DNA of 64,000 bases from Enterovirga rhinocerotis (GTDB lineage: Bacteria > Pseudomonadota > Alphaproteobacteria > Rhizobiales > Beijerinckiaceae), in contig NZ_SNZR01000013.1 of the NCBI RefSeq assembly GCF_004363955.1, positions 682,001-746,000 of the forward strand, read 5' to 3'. A model generated the notes under the pieces. The model was given only the letters and a program-made list of their open reading frames with translations. It made no database searches and was not told the origin of the DNA. Positions within the stretch are counted from its first letter, which is position 1. The number at the start of each line of letters is the position of its first letter. Shown here piece after piece: positions 25,996 to 35,808 of the stretch. The position numbers were made by a program, and so were the translations under genes.

Positions 25996-28236
25996 TCAGG
26001 GCTTGCGGGCATCCAGCAGCGCCTCGACGACGTTCGAGAAGTCGTCCGTCCAGGGGCGGCGGCCGGGCTCGGGGGCGAGCGGCGTGAAGAGCGGGTCGGT
26101 CGCGATCGGCCCGAGATCGGAGAGGGTCCGCGCGAGGACCACGATCCGTGCCCGCGAGCGCATGCGCCTCGCGGCGGGCTCGTCGGTCTCATCGGTCCCG
26201 ACGAGCGCCACGAGCCCGTGCTCGGCGGCCGTGCGGACGAGGATGCGCCGCAGGTCGAGATGCCGGTTGGAGATGTGGAGCACGATCACGCCGTGCGGGC
26301 CGAGGCGCGAGAGATAGAGTCCGATCGCCTCCCGCGTCAGGAGGTGGACCGGGATCGAATCGGAGGAGAAGGCGTCGAGGAGGACGAGGTCCTGTCCCGC
26401 CGGCGCCGAGGCGAGGGTGAGGCGCGCATCGCCGAGCACGATCGGCATCTCGCCGCAATCGCGCAGGAAGCGGAACCGGGCCGGATCGCGGGCGATGTCG
26501 ATGACCGATCGGTCGATCTCGTAGAAGGTCCAGGCCTCCCCCTCGCGCCGGTGGCAGGCGAGGCTGCCGGTGCCGAGGCCGACCAGCGAGGCGGAACCGA
26601 TCCGCCCGCCCCGCGCCGTTCGGACGGAGGCAATGGCCCGGCCGATCACGCCTTCGAAGGTGTAGTAGGTCGTCGGCTCTGGCCGGCCGACGGTCTCCGA
26701 TCCGTCCTCGCCCCGCAGCTGGATCGCCCCATGGATGGTCGTGCCGTGGGATAGGACGCGGAACCGTCCGTCCGTGGTCGTCTCGATCCTGTGGATGCCG
26801 AAGAACGAGCGGATCGATTCGCCGGGCGTTCCGCCGATCAGGCCCGGATGTGTCGCCAGGAGGGCGATGGTCGCGGCGGCCACGACGCTCGCCGCGACGC
26901 TGCGCCACCACAGGATCGCGACGATGGCGGCGGCGAGGAACGGGAGTTTCGACGATGCTCCCGCGGGCGCGCCGAGCTTCGGCGCGAGAAGGGAGGCGGC
27001 GATCGCGCCGAGGCAGAGCGCGAGGGCGGCCGCACCCTGGACGAGCGCCTTTCGGGGCGGGGCCTGGTCGCGCCAGTCGGATCGGCAGAGCAGGCTCGCG
27101 ACGACCAGGAGGGGGTATTCGGCGAGCGTGTCGAACACGAGCGGGGCGAGCATGCCGCAGAACAGGCCGCCGATCGCCCCTCCGACCGACAGCGCGAGGT
27201 AGAATCCCGTCAGCCCGCCGGCAGGGGGGCGCAGGCGGTACAGCAGCCGGTGGCAGGCGAGCGCGGTGAGCGTGAAGAAGCCGAGATGGAGGGCGAGCCC
27301 GACGCCGAGCGAGGTGGGCTGTCCGAGGGCGAGCAGCGTCAGGGTCGCGAGGCCGATCCGGATCAGCGTCAGGCGATCATGGTCGAGGATCTGGCCGGGT
27401 CGGAAGGCGACGACGAAGCTGAGGAGATAGAGGCCGAGCGGCAGGGTCCAGAGCAGCGGCATCGGCGCGATGTCGGTCGAGATATGCGCCGTCACCGCGA
27501 CGAGCAGGCCGGAGGGGATCGCGGCGAGGCCGATCCAGGCGAGCCAGCGCCCGAGCCCCGCACGGTGCCGGGCCTCCTCCTCGAGACGCGGTGCGGCCGC
27601 GGGCCCGCGCATGGCGAGGAAGCCGCAGGCGGCGATCAGGCCGATCAGGAGCACGAAGCCGGCCGACCAGCCCTGAAGCTGGTCGCGCAGCCGCAGGGTC
27701 GGCTCGATCAGGAGCGGATAGGAGGCGAGGGCCGCGAAGGAGCCGATATTCGAGGCCGCGTAGAGGAAATAGGGATCGCCGGCCTGGGCGTGCCCGGTGC
27801 GGGAGAACCAGGACTGCAGCAGGGGGCCGTTCGCCGCGAGGGCGAAGAAGGGCAGACCGAGGGAGACCAGCATCAGCCCCGCGAGCCAGGGGATCTCGTA
27901 GCCGGCAGGCGCGGAGGTCCAGCCCGGCGACAGCGCGATCGGCAGGGTCAGGCTCGCGGCACCCGTGAGCGCGAGATGGATCGGCACGGCGCGGCGGATC
28001 GGCATGGCGCCGAGCCCGTGCGCATAGGCATAGCCGGCGAGCAGCAGGCACTGGAACACGACGGTCGCGACCGACCAGACGCTCGGGGAGCCGCCGAGGA
28101 TCGGCAGGACGAGCTTCGCGAAGAGCGGCTGGACGGCGAAGAGGAGGAAGGCGGAGAGCCCGATCGTCGCCACGAAGACCGGCACGGCGGCGACGGCTCC
28201 TGATCGCGGGGAGAGGGCGGCGGGGGATGTCGGCAT
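25996..28236 (-). CDS. Spermidine-synthase-like fused membrane protein
   Basis: 746 aa from ATG 28236. Residues 15-480 hold about 13-14 membrane segments (start VFVATIGLSAFLLFAVQPLF, then AKLVLPILGGSPSVWSV, a motif typical of this family). The C-terminal 270 residues are soluble and resemble spermidine synthase: TTYYTFEGVIGRAI, then ASLVGLGTGSLACH for SAM/dcSAM binding, FYEIDRSVIDIA, GDARLTLA and LVLLDAFSSDSIPVHLLT with the acidic loop. Known as fused MFS/spermidine synthase proteins; function is unproven. Domain order differs from the protein at 4557-7175, where the domain is internal. Confidence 0.87.
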   Translation of the reverse strand: MPTSPAALSPRSGAVAAVPVFVATIGLSAFLLFAVQPLFAKLVLPILGGSPSVWSVATVVFQCLLLAGYAYAHGLGAMPIRRAVPIHLALTGAASLTLPIALSPGWTSAPAGYEIPWLAGLMLVSLGLPFFALAANGPLLQSWFSRTGHAQAGDPYFLYAASNIGSFAALASYPLLIEPTLRLRDQLQGWSAGFVLLIGLIAACGFLAMRGPAAAPRLEEEARHRAGLGRWLAWIGLAAIPSGLLVAVTAHISTDIAPMPLLWTLPLGLYLLSFVVAFRPGQILDHDRLTLIRIGLATLTLLALGQPTSLGVGLALHLGFFTLTALACHRLLYRLRPPAGGLTGFYLALSVGGAIGGLFCGMLAPLVFDTLAEYPLLVVASLLCRSDWRDQAPPRKALVQGAAALALCLGAIAASLLAPKLGAPAGASSKLPFLAAAIVAILWWRSVAASVVAAATIALLATHPGLIGGTPGESIRSFFGIHRIETTTDGRFRVLSHGTTIHGAIQLRGEDGSETVGRPEPTTYYTFEGVIGRAIASVRTARGGRIGSASLVGLGTGSLACHRREGEAWTFYEIDRSVIDIARDPARFRFLRDCGEMPIVLGDARLTLASAPAGQDLVLLDAFSSDSIPVHLLTREAIGLYLSRLGPHGVIVLHISNRHLDLRRILVRTAAEHGLVALVGTDETDEPAARRMRSRARIVVLARTLSDLGPIATDPLFTPLAPEPGRRPWTDDFSNVVEALLDARKP

Positions 28237-28357
28237 CACGAGGGTTCCGGCCGCCGACAGCCATAGGCATCGAGCCTTAAGGCCGCCTTTCGGCGGGCAG
28301 CTTGGGGGCGCTGCTCCGGCGGCCCCTCGTCTCGACGCCTGTCCCGATCGCCGCGGG

Positions 28358-29188
28358 CTATGCCGAAGCGTCCTCGTCGCCTGGCGGCTGCCGGCTCGCG
28401 ATGGACGCAGGGCCCGTCGTCGCCCGGTCGCCGGTCCGCCTCTCGGCGGCGCGGAGGCGGTGGGTGTAGCGGTAGGCGATCCCGTATCCGAGCGACGTGT
28501 ACAGCGCGAAGGCCGTCTCGTTCGCTTCGCGCATCTGCAGATAGGCCCGCTCGGCCCCGGCCTGCCGTCCCCAGGCCATGAGGTCGGCCACCAGCCGCCG
28601 CCCGAGCCCGAGCCCCCTGAGATCCGGCGCGACCACGATGTCGTAGAGGCCGACCAGGCCGCGCTCGGCGACGGCGAAGCCCCAGGCGGCCGCCTCGCCG
28701 TCGAGGCGGAGGGTCGCGAAGGCCGCCTTCTGGCGGATGCGGCTGACGATCCGCGCAAGCATCTCGGCATCGGCCTTCTCGCCGCCATAGGCCGCGGCGG
28801 CGGCCTTGCACCAGGCGGCGCTCGGTCTTGCCGTGATGTCGAGGGCCGAATCCGGCGCGGCGACGGCGTCGAGCGGCGCGGTCAGGGCGAGGGAGGGCTC
28901 GTGCGAGACGAAGCCCGCGGCGTCGAGGAGGCCTTCGGCGGCAGCGTCCTGCGTCCCCGTGAGCCGGAAGCAGGCCGGCAGGCCCCTCGCCGCGAAGCTC
29001 GCGCCGATCGCTTCGATCAGCTCGGCATCGAGCGAAGCGCCTTGCACGATCGGCGTCGCCGCGTTCGCGCGCTTCGAATAGCCCCTCGTGAAGCGGAGCA
29101 GCCAGCCCCCGGCGAGTTCGGTCTCGAAGGACGGCCATGCATTGACGAGCCGACGTTCGAGCTCGAGCGTGAGGGCAGCTTGGTCCAT
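28358..29188 (-). CDS. GNAT family N-acetyltransferase
   Basis: 276 aa. The first 120 residues are a degenerate acetyltransferase-like half (ELAGGWLLRFTRGYSKRANA). The C-terminal half has the canonical acetyl-CoA loop LYDIVVAPDLRGLGLGRRLV and NETAFALYTSLGY. It transfers an acetyl group to an unknown amine. The end is a polar, Arg/Ala-rich tail. Same strand as gloB and the DUF985 gene, 64 bp downstream of the latter, so it is probably the third gene of that unit. Confidence 0.88.
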   Translation of the reverse strand: MDQAALTLELERRLVNAWPSFETELAGGWLLRFTRGYSKRANAATPIVQGASLDAELIEAIGASFAARGLPACFRLTGTQDAAAEGLLDAAGFVSHEPSLALTAPLDAVAAPDSALDITARPSAAWCKAAAAAYGGEKADAEMLARIVSRIRQKAAFATLRLDGEAAAWGFAVAERGLVGLYDIVVAPDLRGLGLGRRLVADLMAWGRQAGAERAYLQMREANETAFALYTSLGYGIAYRYTHRLRAAERRTGDRATTGPASIASRQPPGDEDASA

Positions 29189-29252
29189 GAACGCCTTGAC
29201 GTGGGGATCGGGTTCCGAGCCTGCCGCCGTGTCGGCGACACGACGGCTGCTC

Positions 29253-29726
29253 TCAATCGGTCGGAGGTGACGTCGGCTGCCAATCGGGCGGCGCCATCTC
29301 GAACCCGGCGAAGTCGAAGCCGGGCGCGACGGTGCAGCCGACGAGGCTCCAGGCGCCGAGGCTGCGCGCGCTCTGCCAATGGCCGGCCGGCACCACGGCC
29401 TGCGGCCGCTCTCCGGCCGGGAGGTCGGCACCGAGGCGGTGGGTGACGACGGTCTCGCCGTCGGAGGAGAGCGCCAGGTCCAGGGGGGCTCCCGCATAGT
29501 GGTGCCAGGTCTCGACCGCATCGACGCGATGCCAGTGCGAGGCCTCTCCGGCCGCGAGAAGATAGTAGATCGCGGTCGACGCCGAGCGTCCCGTCCCGTC
29601 GCGGCACTCGTCCCGGAAGGTCTCGCGGTAATGGCCGCCCTCGGGATGGGGTGCGAGGCCGAGAAGCCGGACGACGTCCTCGGCCGCGAGAGTGGAGCGA
29701 AGTTCGCTCAGAACCGGTTCTTCCAT
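29253..29726 (-). CDS. DUF985 cupin-fold protein
   Basis: 157 aa. HPEGGHYRETF, STAIYYLLAAGEASHWHRV, ETWHHYAGAPL and VPAGHWQSAR are the DUF985 cupin signature; the histidines line the barrel. Function is unknown. The start lies inside the end of gloB (19-bp overlap), so the two are translationally coupled. Confidence 0.88.
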   Translation of the reverse strand: MEEPVLSELRSTLAAEDVVRLLGLAPHPEGGHYRETFRDECRDGTGRSASTAIYYLLAAGEASHWHRVDAVETWHHYAGAPLDLALSSDGETVVTHRLGADLPAGERPQAVVPAGHWQSARSLGAWSLVGCTVAPGFDFAGFEMAPPDWQPTSPPTD

Positions 29727-30475
29727 TCGCGCAGGGCCGTGAAGACCGTCTCGGCATCGGCGCCGGCCTTGCCGGCGGCCTCCGCGACGGCCGGCTCGCC
29801 GGCGCGCAGGAAGGGATTCGTCGCCTTCTCCTCGGCGATGGTCGAGGGCACGAGGAAGCGTCCTTCGGCCTTGGCGGCCTCCGCTTCCTTCTGACGCGCC
29901 TGAAGCGCGTCATTGCCCGGCTCGACCGCCAGCGCGAATTTCGCATTCGACAGGACGTAGTCGTGCCCGGAATAGACGCGGGCCTCGCCGGGCAGCGCCG
30001 CGAGGCGCTGGAGCGAATGCCACATCTCGGCATAGCTCGATTCCATCACCCGTCCGCAGCCGAGCGTGAACAGCGTGTCCCCGGCGAAGAGGGCGCGGTC
30101 GGCGGCGAACCAATAGGCGATGTGGTCGCGGCAATGGCCGGGCGTCTCCCAGACATGGGCGTTGAGTTCGCCCACGAGGACGCTGTCGCCCTCGCGCACA
30201 TAGGTGTCGGCGAAGGGGACGTCTGTCTGGGCCTTGACGGGTGCGACGACGCGGCAGCCGTGCCGCGACTTCAGGCCCGGAATGCCCTGGATATGGTCGG
30301 CGTGACGGTGCGTGACGAGGATGTCGCTGAGCCTCCAGCCGGTCTGCGCGAGCGCAGCCTCGACGGCGGCCTCCTCCGGCGCGTCGATCGCCGCGCAGGC
30401 CCCGGTCTGGGGATCGTGGATGAGGGCCCCGATATTGTCCTCGAGGCAGCGAAAGACGTGAATCTCGGCGGGCAT
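29708..30475 (-). CDS. gloB: Hydroxyacylglutathione hydrolase (glyoxalase II)
   Basis: 255 aa. Metallo-beta-lactamase fold with H56-R-H58-A-D60-H61 (VTHRHADH), TPGHCRDHI, FAGDTLF and VYSGHDYVLSNAKFA, the full two-metal ligand set, plus a glyoxalase II C-terminal domain (ATNPFLR). It hydrolyses S-D-lactoylglutathione to D-lactate and glutathione in methylglyoxal detoxification. ATG 30475 was chosen; an ATG at 30490 adds five residues. It diverges from a class I methyltransferase gene, a conserved pair in this order. Confidence 0.95.
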   Translation of the reverse strand: MPAEIHVFRCLEDNIGALIHDPQTGACAAIDAPEEAAVEAALAQTGWRLSDILVTHRHADHIQGIPGLKSRHGCRVVAPVKAQTDVPFADTYVREGDSVLVGELNAHVWETPGHCRDHIAYWFAADRALFAGDTLFTLGCGRVMESSYAEMWHSLQRLAALPGEARVYSGHDYVLSNAKFALAVEPGNDALQARQKEAEAAKAEGRFLVPSTIAEEKATNPFLRAGEPAVAEAAGKAGADAETVFTALREWKNRF

Positions 30476-30583
30476 GGTCGCACTCTGCATGAACGCAGGC
30501 TGGCTATCATGCCGGACGCGGTCATGGGAACCTCGCCGCCTTCTGTTAGGCTCGGTGTCCCGTGGCGGACGGCAGGAGAGCGG

Positions 30584-31321
30584 ATGAGCGTCGACGTCAC
30601 CGATCTGATGAGGTTCTACCAGGCCCCTCTCGGGGAGGCCGCACGGAGACAGCTGTCGCGCGTACTCGCCGAGAGCTGGGACGGTCTGCGCGGCCTGCGC
30701 CTGCTCGGGATCGGCTATGCGACGCCCTATCTCTCCGCGCTGGGAGCCGATTGCGAACGGACGATCGCGTTCATGCCGCCGTCCCAGGGCGTCGTGACCT
30801 GGCCGGAGCCGTCGCGGTCGTCGAGCGCCCTCGCGGATCCGACCATGCTGCCTCTGCCCGAAGGGTCGATCGACCGCGTTCTCGTCGTGCATGCCATCGA
30901 GATGGCGCCGGAGCCGGCCGAGATGCTGCACGAGATCGCCCGCATCCTGACGCCGTCCGGCCGCGCCCTGCTGGTCTTCCCGAACCGGCGCGGCCTGTGG
31001 ACGCGGATCGACACCACGCCCTTCGGCCACGGCCAGCCCTTCAGCCGCAAGCAGATCCGCCGTCTGCTGCAGGAGACGCAGCTCGAGGCGGAGGCCTGGC
31101 GGGAGACGCTCTACATGCCGCCGCTCGAGAACGGGCTCGTGCTGCGCAGCGCGGCGGCCTGGGAGCGGATGGGCCGACGGCTCGCGCTTCCCTTCGCCGG
31201 TCTGCACGTCGTGGAGGCGGGCAAGCGCCTGCACCGCCCGATCGCGGTGCGCACGCGGCGAGGGAGCAAGGCTCCCCGCCCCGTCTTCCTGCCGGTTCCC
31301 GCGTCGCGCTCGTCGTCGTAG
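30584..31321 (+). CDS. Class I SAM-dependent methyltransferase
   Basis: 245 aa from ATG 30584 with AGGAGAG six bases upstream. LRLLGIGYATPYLSAL is motif I, although the usual acidic DxGxG is reduced to GIGYATPY; ALADPTMLPLPEGSIDRVLV is the strand 4 region; EMLHEIARILTPSGRALLVF completes the Methyltransf_11 pattern. Substrate is unknown. The gene faces gloB head to head in many Hyphomicrobiales, so a shared promoter region (30476-30583) is likely. Confidence 0.87.
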   Translation: MSVDVTDLMRFYQAPLGEAARRQLSRVLAESWDGLRGLRLLGIGYATPYLSALGADCERTIAFMPPSQGVVTWPEPSRSSSALADPTMLPLPEGSIDRVLVVHAIEMAPEPAEMLHEIARILTPSGRALLVFPNRRGLWTRIDTTPFGHGQPFSRKQIRRLLQETQLEAEAWRETLYMPPLENGLVLRSAAAWERMGRRLALPFAGLHVVEAGKRLHRPIAVRTRRGSKAPRPVFLPVPASRSSS

Positions 31322-31349
31322 CGTCCCGGCGGCCGCCGGAGGCTCTGCC

Positions 31350-31367
31350 CCCGCCGAAATCGGCGGG
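31350..31367. terminator. Bidirectional hairpin between convergent genes
   Basis: CCCGCCG, loop AAAT, CGGCGGG between the methyltransferase stop and the CYTH-CHAD stop. Confidence 0.55.
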
Positions 31368-31369
31368 CG

Positions 31370-32842
31370 TCAGCGCCAGAACGGTTCGGTCTTGCGGATC
31401 CGGTCGTGCGCTTCGCAGGCGGCCTCGACCAAGGCTGCCTCGTCGACCTCCGAGGGGGCCGGATGATCGGGTTGGGAGGAGGCCTCGGCCTCCATCATTC
31501 GCTTAGCCGTATCGATGTCGTTGAGGTCTCCGAGCGCTTCCTGGAGCGCGGAGAGCGCGTCGGACAGGGCACGCTGCCGCTTCTTCGCCTTGCGGCCGGG
31601 GAAGGCGCCCGCGAAGAACTCGACCGCGTACCGGAACACCTTGCCGTCGATGCGCACGCGATGCCGCGTTTCGACGTCGAGGCGGTCGAGATGGCGGCCC
31701 GACTTGCCGAGACGGCGCCAGCGCTTGTCCAGCCACTTGCTGGCATAGACCGAGAGACGCTGGGCGCGGATCTCCGCCGTGTCGGACCGACGCTGCCAGC
31801 CTCCGGTCTCGATGAAGGCCAGGAGGTCGATCATGAACAGCCGCACGCGCTTCGAGCGGAGGTTGCGGATGACCCGATCGTAGGCCGCCTCGCGATTCCG
31901 CTGCATCTGCACCCGCAGGTCGGACGGGGCGGCTCCGTCGACGGCGAGGCGGGCGAGATAGACATCGAGGTTGCGGGCGTCGCCGAAGCTTTGGAACAGG
32001 CCGCGCAGGCCGCGCGTGATGCGCTCCGTCTCAGGCCCGTCGAGGAGCGGCTTGAACAGCTTGAAGGCCGAGCGGAGCCGGCGGATCGCGACGCGGCCCT
32101 GGTGCAGCGACTCGACCTCGCGGCGCAGGATGCCCGGCTCGCATTGCCGGAAATGGGTGAGGCACGATCGGGCGATGGCCTGGAATGCCAGTTGCGCCGG
32201 CATGCCGGGGATGAGTTCCGGGGGGCGGGCCTTCGGCGCGCCGGGCTTGGGCGGCGAAAGCAGGCGGTAGCCGCGCTCGGATTTCGATTGGATCCCGATC
32301 CGGGCGGGCAGCACGGCGACGATCTCGCGCGCCAGATCGAACATCGACGTGACCGAGCCCGATTTCAGCTCGATCTCGATTTCACGGATGGGCGTCGAGG
32401 CCGAGCCCGCGCGGATCGCGCCGATATCGAGGGCGAGTTCGAGGTCGGACCCTTCCCGGCGCAGATGCCAGCAGGTCCGCTCGAACTCCGTCTCGAGCAC
32501 GGGCGCGAGCGGACCGGCGCCCGCGATCTCGGCCCGGATCGCCGCGTCCGGGATGGCGTCGAGATCCGGCTCATCGCCTTGCAGCTCGGTTTCCCATTCG
32601 ACCCGGTCGAGCAGCCCGCCGTTGCCGGCCGCCTTGAGGGTCTGGATGCGCCGCTCTCCGTCGCGCCTGAGGCGCAGGACGAGGCCGCTCCGCTGCAGCG
32701 CGTGGTCCTCGGTGTCGAAGATGCGCGAGACGAGGTGGTGCGTCTCGCCACCGGGCGGCAGTCCGCGCTTCGGTCGTTGCGGTGCGGGGGGCTGCACGGG
32801 TTCGAGTTCGAGTTTGAGCTCGATCTCGCGGGGTGAAGTCAT
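31370..32842 (-). CDS. CYTH and CHAD domain protein
   Basis: 490 aa. CYTH domain at residues 1-200 with the ExExK motif E6-I-E-L-K10 and paired Arg/Lys/Glu strands (LVLRLRRDGE, WETELQGDEPDL), a tunnel that binds triphosphates. CHAD domain at about 225-485 with conserved His/Arg/Lys helices (VESLHQGRVAIRRLRSAFKLF), which binds polyphosphate. The architecture is typical of ygiF-like inorganic triphosphatases or polyphosphate-associated proteins. No signal peptide, so cytoplasmic. It stands alone with its own promoter region of about 200 bp. Confidence 0.92.
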   Translation of the reverse strand: MTSPREIELKLELEPVQPPAPQRPKRGLPPGGETHHLVSRIFDTEDHALQRSGLVLRLRRDGERRIQTLKAAGNGGLLDRVEWETELQGDEPDLDAIPDAAIRAEIAGAGPLAPVLETEFERTCWHLRREGSDLELALDIGAIRAGSASTPIREIEIELKSGSVTSMFDLAREIVAVLPARIGIQSKSERGYRLLSPPKPGAPKARPPELIPGMPAQLAFQAIARSCLTHFRQCEPGILRREVESLHQGRVAIRRLRSAFKLFKPLLDGPETERITRGLRGLFQSFGDARNLDVYLARLAVDGAAPSDLRVQMQRNREAAYDRVIRNLRSKRVRLFMIDLLAFIETGGWQRRSDTAEIRAQRLSVYASKWLDKRWRRLGKSGRHLDRLDVETRHRVRIDGKVFRYAVEFFAGAFPGRKAKKRQRALSDALSALQEALGDLNDIDTAKRMMEAEASSQPDHPAPSEVDEAALVEAACEAHDRIRKTEPFWR

Positions 32843-33051
32843 TCTGGTTTCGCTCTCCTGCGCGGAAAGGGTGCCGCCTCGGCCGGGATGCTGTCAACGA
32901 ACCACATCCTGCCGTTGAGTCGCCTCCGAGCGCGAGCCCGCAGATAGACCCCGCGGGACGACGACCATGTGAAGGATTGTTCGCCGGGGCGTGGCGCGCG
33001 GAGACGTTTTTTCTCGACCGGTCGGAGGGAGGACGCTAATCGGCGGTCGTC

Positions 33052-34083
33052 GTGCCGTCAGCTGCCGCCCTCTCCCGCATCGCTCCCGGTATCCTGCTCT
33101 GCGGCGCCGTCACCGTGGTCGCGCTCCTCGTGCAATGGCTCGAGGAGCGGATCTTCGGCCACCCCTATGTCGAGGCCCTGGTGCTGGCGATCCTGCTCGG
33201 CACGCTGCTGCGGACCATGTGGGAGCCGGACGACCGCTGGCGCGACGGCATCGCCTATTCCGCGAAGCAACTGCTCGAAGTCGCGGTGATGCTGCTCGGC
33301 GCCTCGATCTCGATCGAGCTGATCCTCTCCGCCGGTCTCGGCCTGCTGGCCGGCATCGCGGGGACGGTCGCGGTCGTCATCTTCGCGAGCTACGGTCTCG
33401 GCCGCCTCCTGTCGCTTCCGCCGCGGATGGCGGTCCTGATCGCCTGCGGCAACTCGATCTGCGGGAATTCCGCCATCGCGGCCGTCGCGCCCGTGATCGG
33501 CGCGAAGTCGCACGAGATCGCCTCGGCCATCGCCTTCACCGCCGTCCTCGGGGTGATCGTGGTCCTCGCTCTGCCGCTCCTCGTGCCGCTGATGGGGCTG
33601 ACCGAGACGCAATACGGGATCGTCGCAGGCCTGACCGTCTATGCCGTGCCGCAGGTCCTCGCGGCGACGGTGCCGGTCGGCACGATCGCCGTGCAGATCG
33701 GCACGCTCGTCAAGCTCGTGCGTGTCCTCATGCTGGGTCCGGTGGTGGTCGCCATGACGCTGATCGGCCCGCGCTTCGCCGAGGGGGGCGATGCGGCCCG
33801 TGCGAAGAGGCCCGGCTTCGGCCGGCTCGTGCCCTGGTTCATTCTCGGCTTCCTCGGGCTCGCCGCGGCGCGCTCCCTCGGGCTCATTCCGGACATTCTG
33901 GTCGGGCCTGTGCGCGAGATCTCGCGGGCCCTGACGATCCTGTCGATGGCCGCGCTCGGGCTCGGCGTCGATGTGCGGGTGCTCGGCCGGGTCGGTCCGA
34001 GCGTCGTCGCCACCGTGACCGGTTCGCTGCTCCTGCTGGTTGCGATCAGCCTCGTCCTCGTCCGCATGCTCGGGACGGCCTGA
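33052..34083 (+). CDS. YeiH/UPF0324 family putative sulfate exporter
   Basis: 343 aa from GTG 33052; an in-frame stop at 33037 leaves no other initiator nearby. Ten or so membrane segments; signatures VEALVLAILLGTLLR, LLEVAVMLLGASIS, LIACGNSICGNSAIAAVAPV and LTVYAVPQVLAAT are those of the YeiH family. Members are called sulfate exporters, largely by context with sulfonate degradation; no such genes are near here. A GGAGGGAGGA lies about 20 bp upstream. Confidence 0.9.
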   Translation: MPSAAALSRIAPGILLCGAVTVVALLVQWLEERIFGHPYVEALVLAILLGTLLRTMWEPDDRWRDGIAYSAKQLLEVAVMLLGASISIELILSAGLGLLAGIAGTVAVVIFASYGLGRLLSLPPRMAVLIACGNSICGNSAIAAVAPVIGAKSHEIASAIAFTAVLGVIVVLALPLLVPLMGLTETQYGIVAGLTVYAVPQVLAATVPVGTIAVQIGTLVKLVRVLMLGPVVVAMTLIGPRFAEGGDAARAKRPGFGRLVPWFILGFLGLAAARSLGLIPDILVGPVREISRALTILSMAALGLGVDVRVLGRVGPSVVATVTGSLLLLVAISLVLVRMLGTA

Positions 34084-34123
34084 TCGCATCGCGGCACCTT
34101 GGACCGCAGCCGTGCGATGCGAT
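34083..34123 (+). terminator. Hairpin after the YeiH-family gene
   Basis: ATCGCATCG and CGATGCGAT pair perfectly across a 23-base loop that itself holds a CGGC/GCCG stem. It starts at the stop codon of the exporter gene. No U-run. Confidence 0.5.
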
Positions 34124-34182
34124 AGAGGCGAGGTCTTCCTTCGGACCGGATGACCCCGGCGCGATGCGAACAGGGAGCCAGC

Positions 34183-35619
34183 ATGATGTATCCTGAAATC
34201 CGCCTTCACGTCGCCGGCGAATGGCGCGGGGCCCGCTCGGGCGAGACGCTGCCGATCATGAACCCCGCGACCGGCGAGGAGATCGGCCGCGTGCCGAAGG
34301 CCGGCACGGCGGATCTCGACGAGGCGCTGGAGGCGGCGGAGCGCGGCTTCAAGGCCTGGCGCAAGGTCTCGGCCTTCGAGCGCAGCAAGATCCTGCGCAA
34401 GGCCGGCGACCTCATGCGCGAGCGCGCCGAGGAGACCGCCCGCATCCTGACGATGGAGCAGGGCAAGCCGCTCGTCGAGGCCAAGGGCGAGACGCTGGCG
34501 GCCGCCGACGTGATCGACTGGTTCGCCGAGGAGGGCAAGCGTGCCTATGGCCGCGTCATTCCGGCCCGCGGCGATGGCGTGATGCAGCTCGTCATCCGCG
34601 AGCCGGTCGGCCCGGTCGCGGCCTTCACGCCCTGGAACTTCCCGATCAACCAGGCCGTCCGCAAGGTCTCCGCCGCGCTCGCGACGGGCTGTTCGGTGAT
34701 CCTGAAGGGGCCGGAAGAGACCCCGGCGAGCTGCGCGGCACTGATCCAGTGCTATCTCGATGCGGGCGTGCCGGGCGACGTCATCGGCCTCGTCTTCGGC
34801 GTGCCGTCGGAAATCTCGGAATACCTCATCCCGCATCCGATCATCCGCAAGGTGACGTTCACGGGCTCGACCGCGATCGGCAAGCTGCTCGCGGGCCTCG
34901 CGGGCCAGCACATGAAGCGGGTGACGATGGAGCTCGGCGGCCACGCCCCGGCCATCGTCTTCAAGGACGCCGACCTCGACAAGGCGGTGAAGCTGCTCAC
35001 GGGTCACAAGTTCCGCAATGCCGGCCAGGTCTGCGTCTCGCCGACCCGCTTCCTCGTCCACGATTCCGTGCTCGAGGAGTTCACCGACAAGTTCGTCGCG
35101 GCGACGAAGCAGCTGAAGGTCGGCAACGGCCTCGACGCCGACACCACGATGGGTCCGCTCGCCCATGACCGCCGCGTCAGCGCGGTCGAGGGGTTCGTAC
35201 AGGACGCGACGGCGAATGGCGCGGAGTTGCGGACCGGCGGCAGCCGGATCGGCAACCAGGGCTATTTCTTCGAGCCGACCGTGATCACCAACGTGCCGCT
35301 CTCGGCGCGGATCATGAACGAGGAGCCCTTCGGACCCATCGCCTCGATCAACGGCTTCTCCGACGACGAGGCGGCCTTCGAGGAGGCGAACCGTCTGCCC
35401 TACGGGCTTGCGGCCTATGCCTATACGCGCTCGACCGACATCGCCGAGAAGCTCGCCTCGCGGGTGGAATCGGGGATGATCTCGATCAACCATCTGGGCC
35501 TCGCCCTGCCCGAGGTGCCCTTCGGCGGCATCAAGGATTCCGGCTATGGCAGCGAGGGCGGTTCGGAGGCGATCGACGCCTATCTGAACACGAAGTTCGT
35601 CACCCAGGCCCGCGCCTGA
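34183..35619 (+). CDS. NAD(P)-dependent aldehyde dehydrogenase, succinate-semialdehyde dehydrogenase type
   Basis: 478 aa from ATG 34183 with AGGGAG six bases upstream. ALDH residues: N152 in PWNFPIN, E250 in TMELGGHAP, catalytic C284 in NAGQVCVSP, and the late EEPFGPIAS motif. Closest named families are GabD-like succinate-semialdehyde and 2-oxoglutarate-semialdehyde dehydrogenases. The loop VCVSPTRF differs from the TCVCANR of E. coli GabD, so the exact aldehyde is uncertain. A single-gene unit followed by a strong hairpin. Confidence 0.88.
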   Translation: MMYPEIRLHVAGEWRGARSGETLPIMNPATGEEIGRVPKAGTADLDEALEAAERGFKAWRKVSAFERSKILRKAGDLMRERAEETARILTMEQGKPLVEAKGETLAAADVIDWFAEEGKRAYGRVIPARGDGVMQLVIREPVGPVAAFTPWNFPINQAVRKVSAALATGCSVILKGPEETPASCAALIQCYLDAGVPGDVIGLVFGVPSEISEYLIPHPIIRKVTFTGSTAIGKLLAGLAGQHMKRVTMELGGHAPAIVFKDADLDKAVKLLTGHKFRNAGQVCVSPTRFLVHDSVLEEFTDKFVAATKQLKVGNGLDADTTMGPLAHDRRVSAVEGFVQDATANGAELRTGGSRIGNQGYFFEPTVITNVPLSARIMNEEPFGPIASINGFSDDEAAFEEANRLPYGLAAYAYTRSTDIAEKLASRVESGMISINHLGLALPEVPFGGIKDSGYGSEGGSEAIDAYLNTKFVTQARA

Positions 35620-35624
35620 CGCAT

Positions 35625-35657
35625 CGGGCGGGAGCGGCTCCGCGCCGCTCCCGCCCG
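35625..35657 (+). terminator. 14-bp stem hairpin after the aldehyde dehydrogenase gene
   Basis: CGGGCGGGAGCGGC, loop TCCGC, GCCGCTCCCGCCCG, a perfect stem five bases past the stop, without a U-run. Confidence 0.7.
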
Positions 35658-35808
35658 AATAGCCGCGGCGGCAGATGATGCCGGCGCGCTATGCTACTTT
35701 TTGCTCATAAAAAAACCATCAAAAAGCCTGGATTCGTGGGCTGCCGGCATCGTACGCCCTTGATCGACACGCGCCTTCTGGTTGCTGTCAGTCTAGGGAG
35801 CAAACAAG

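Noticed and set aside
33058-35493. 811-codon minus-strand open frame
   Set aside because: It lies antisense to YeiH and aldehyde dehydrogenase, both with full signatures, and has the His/Arg/Asp-rich make-up of an antisense frame.
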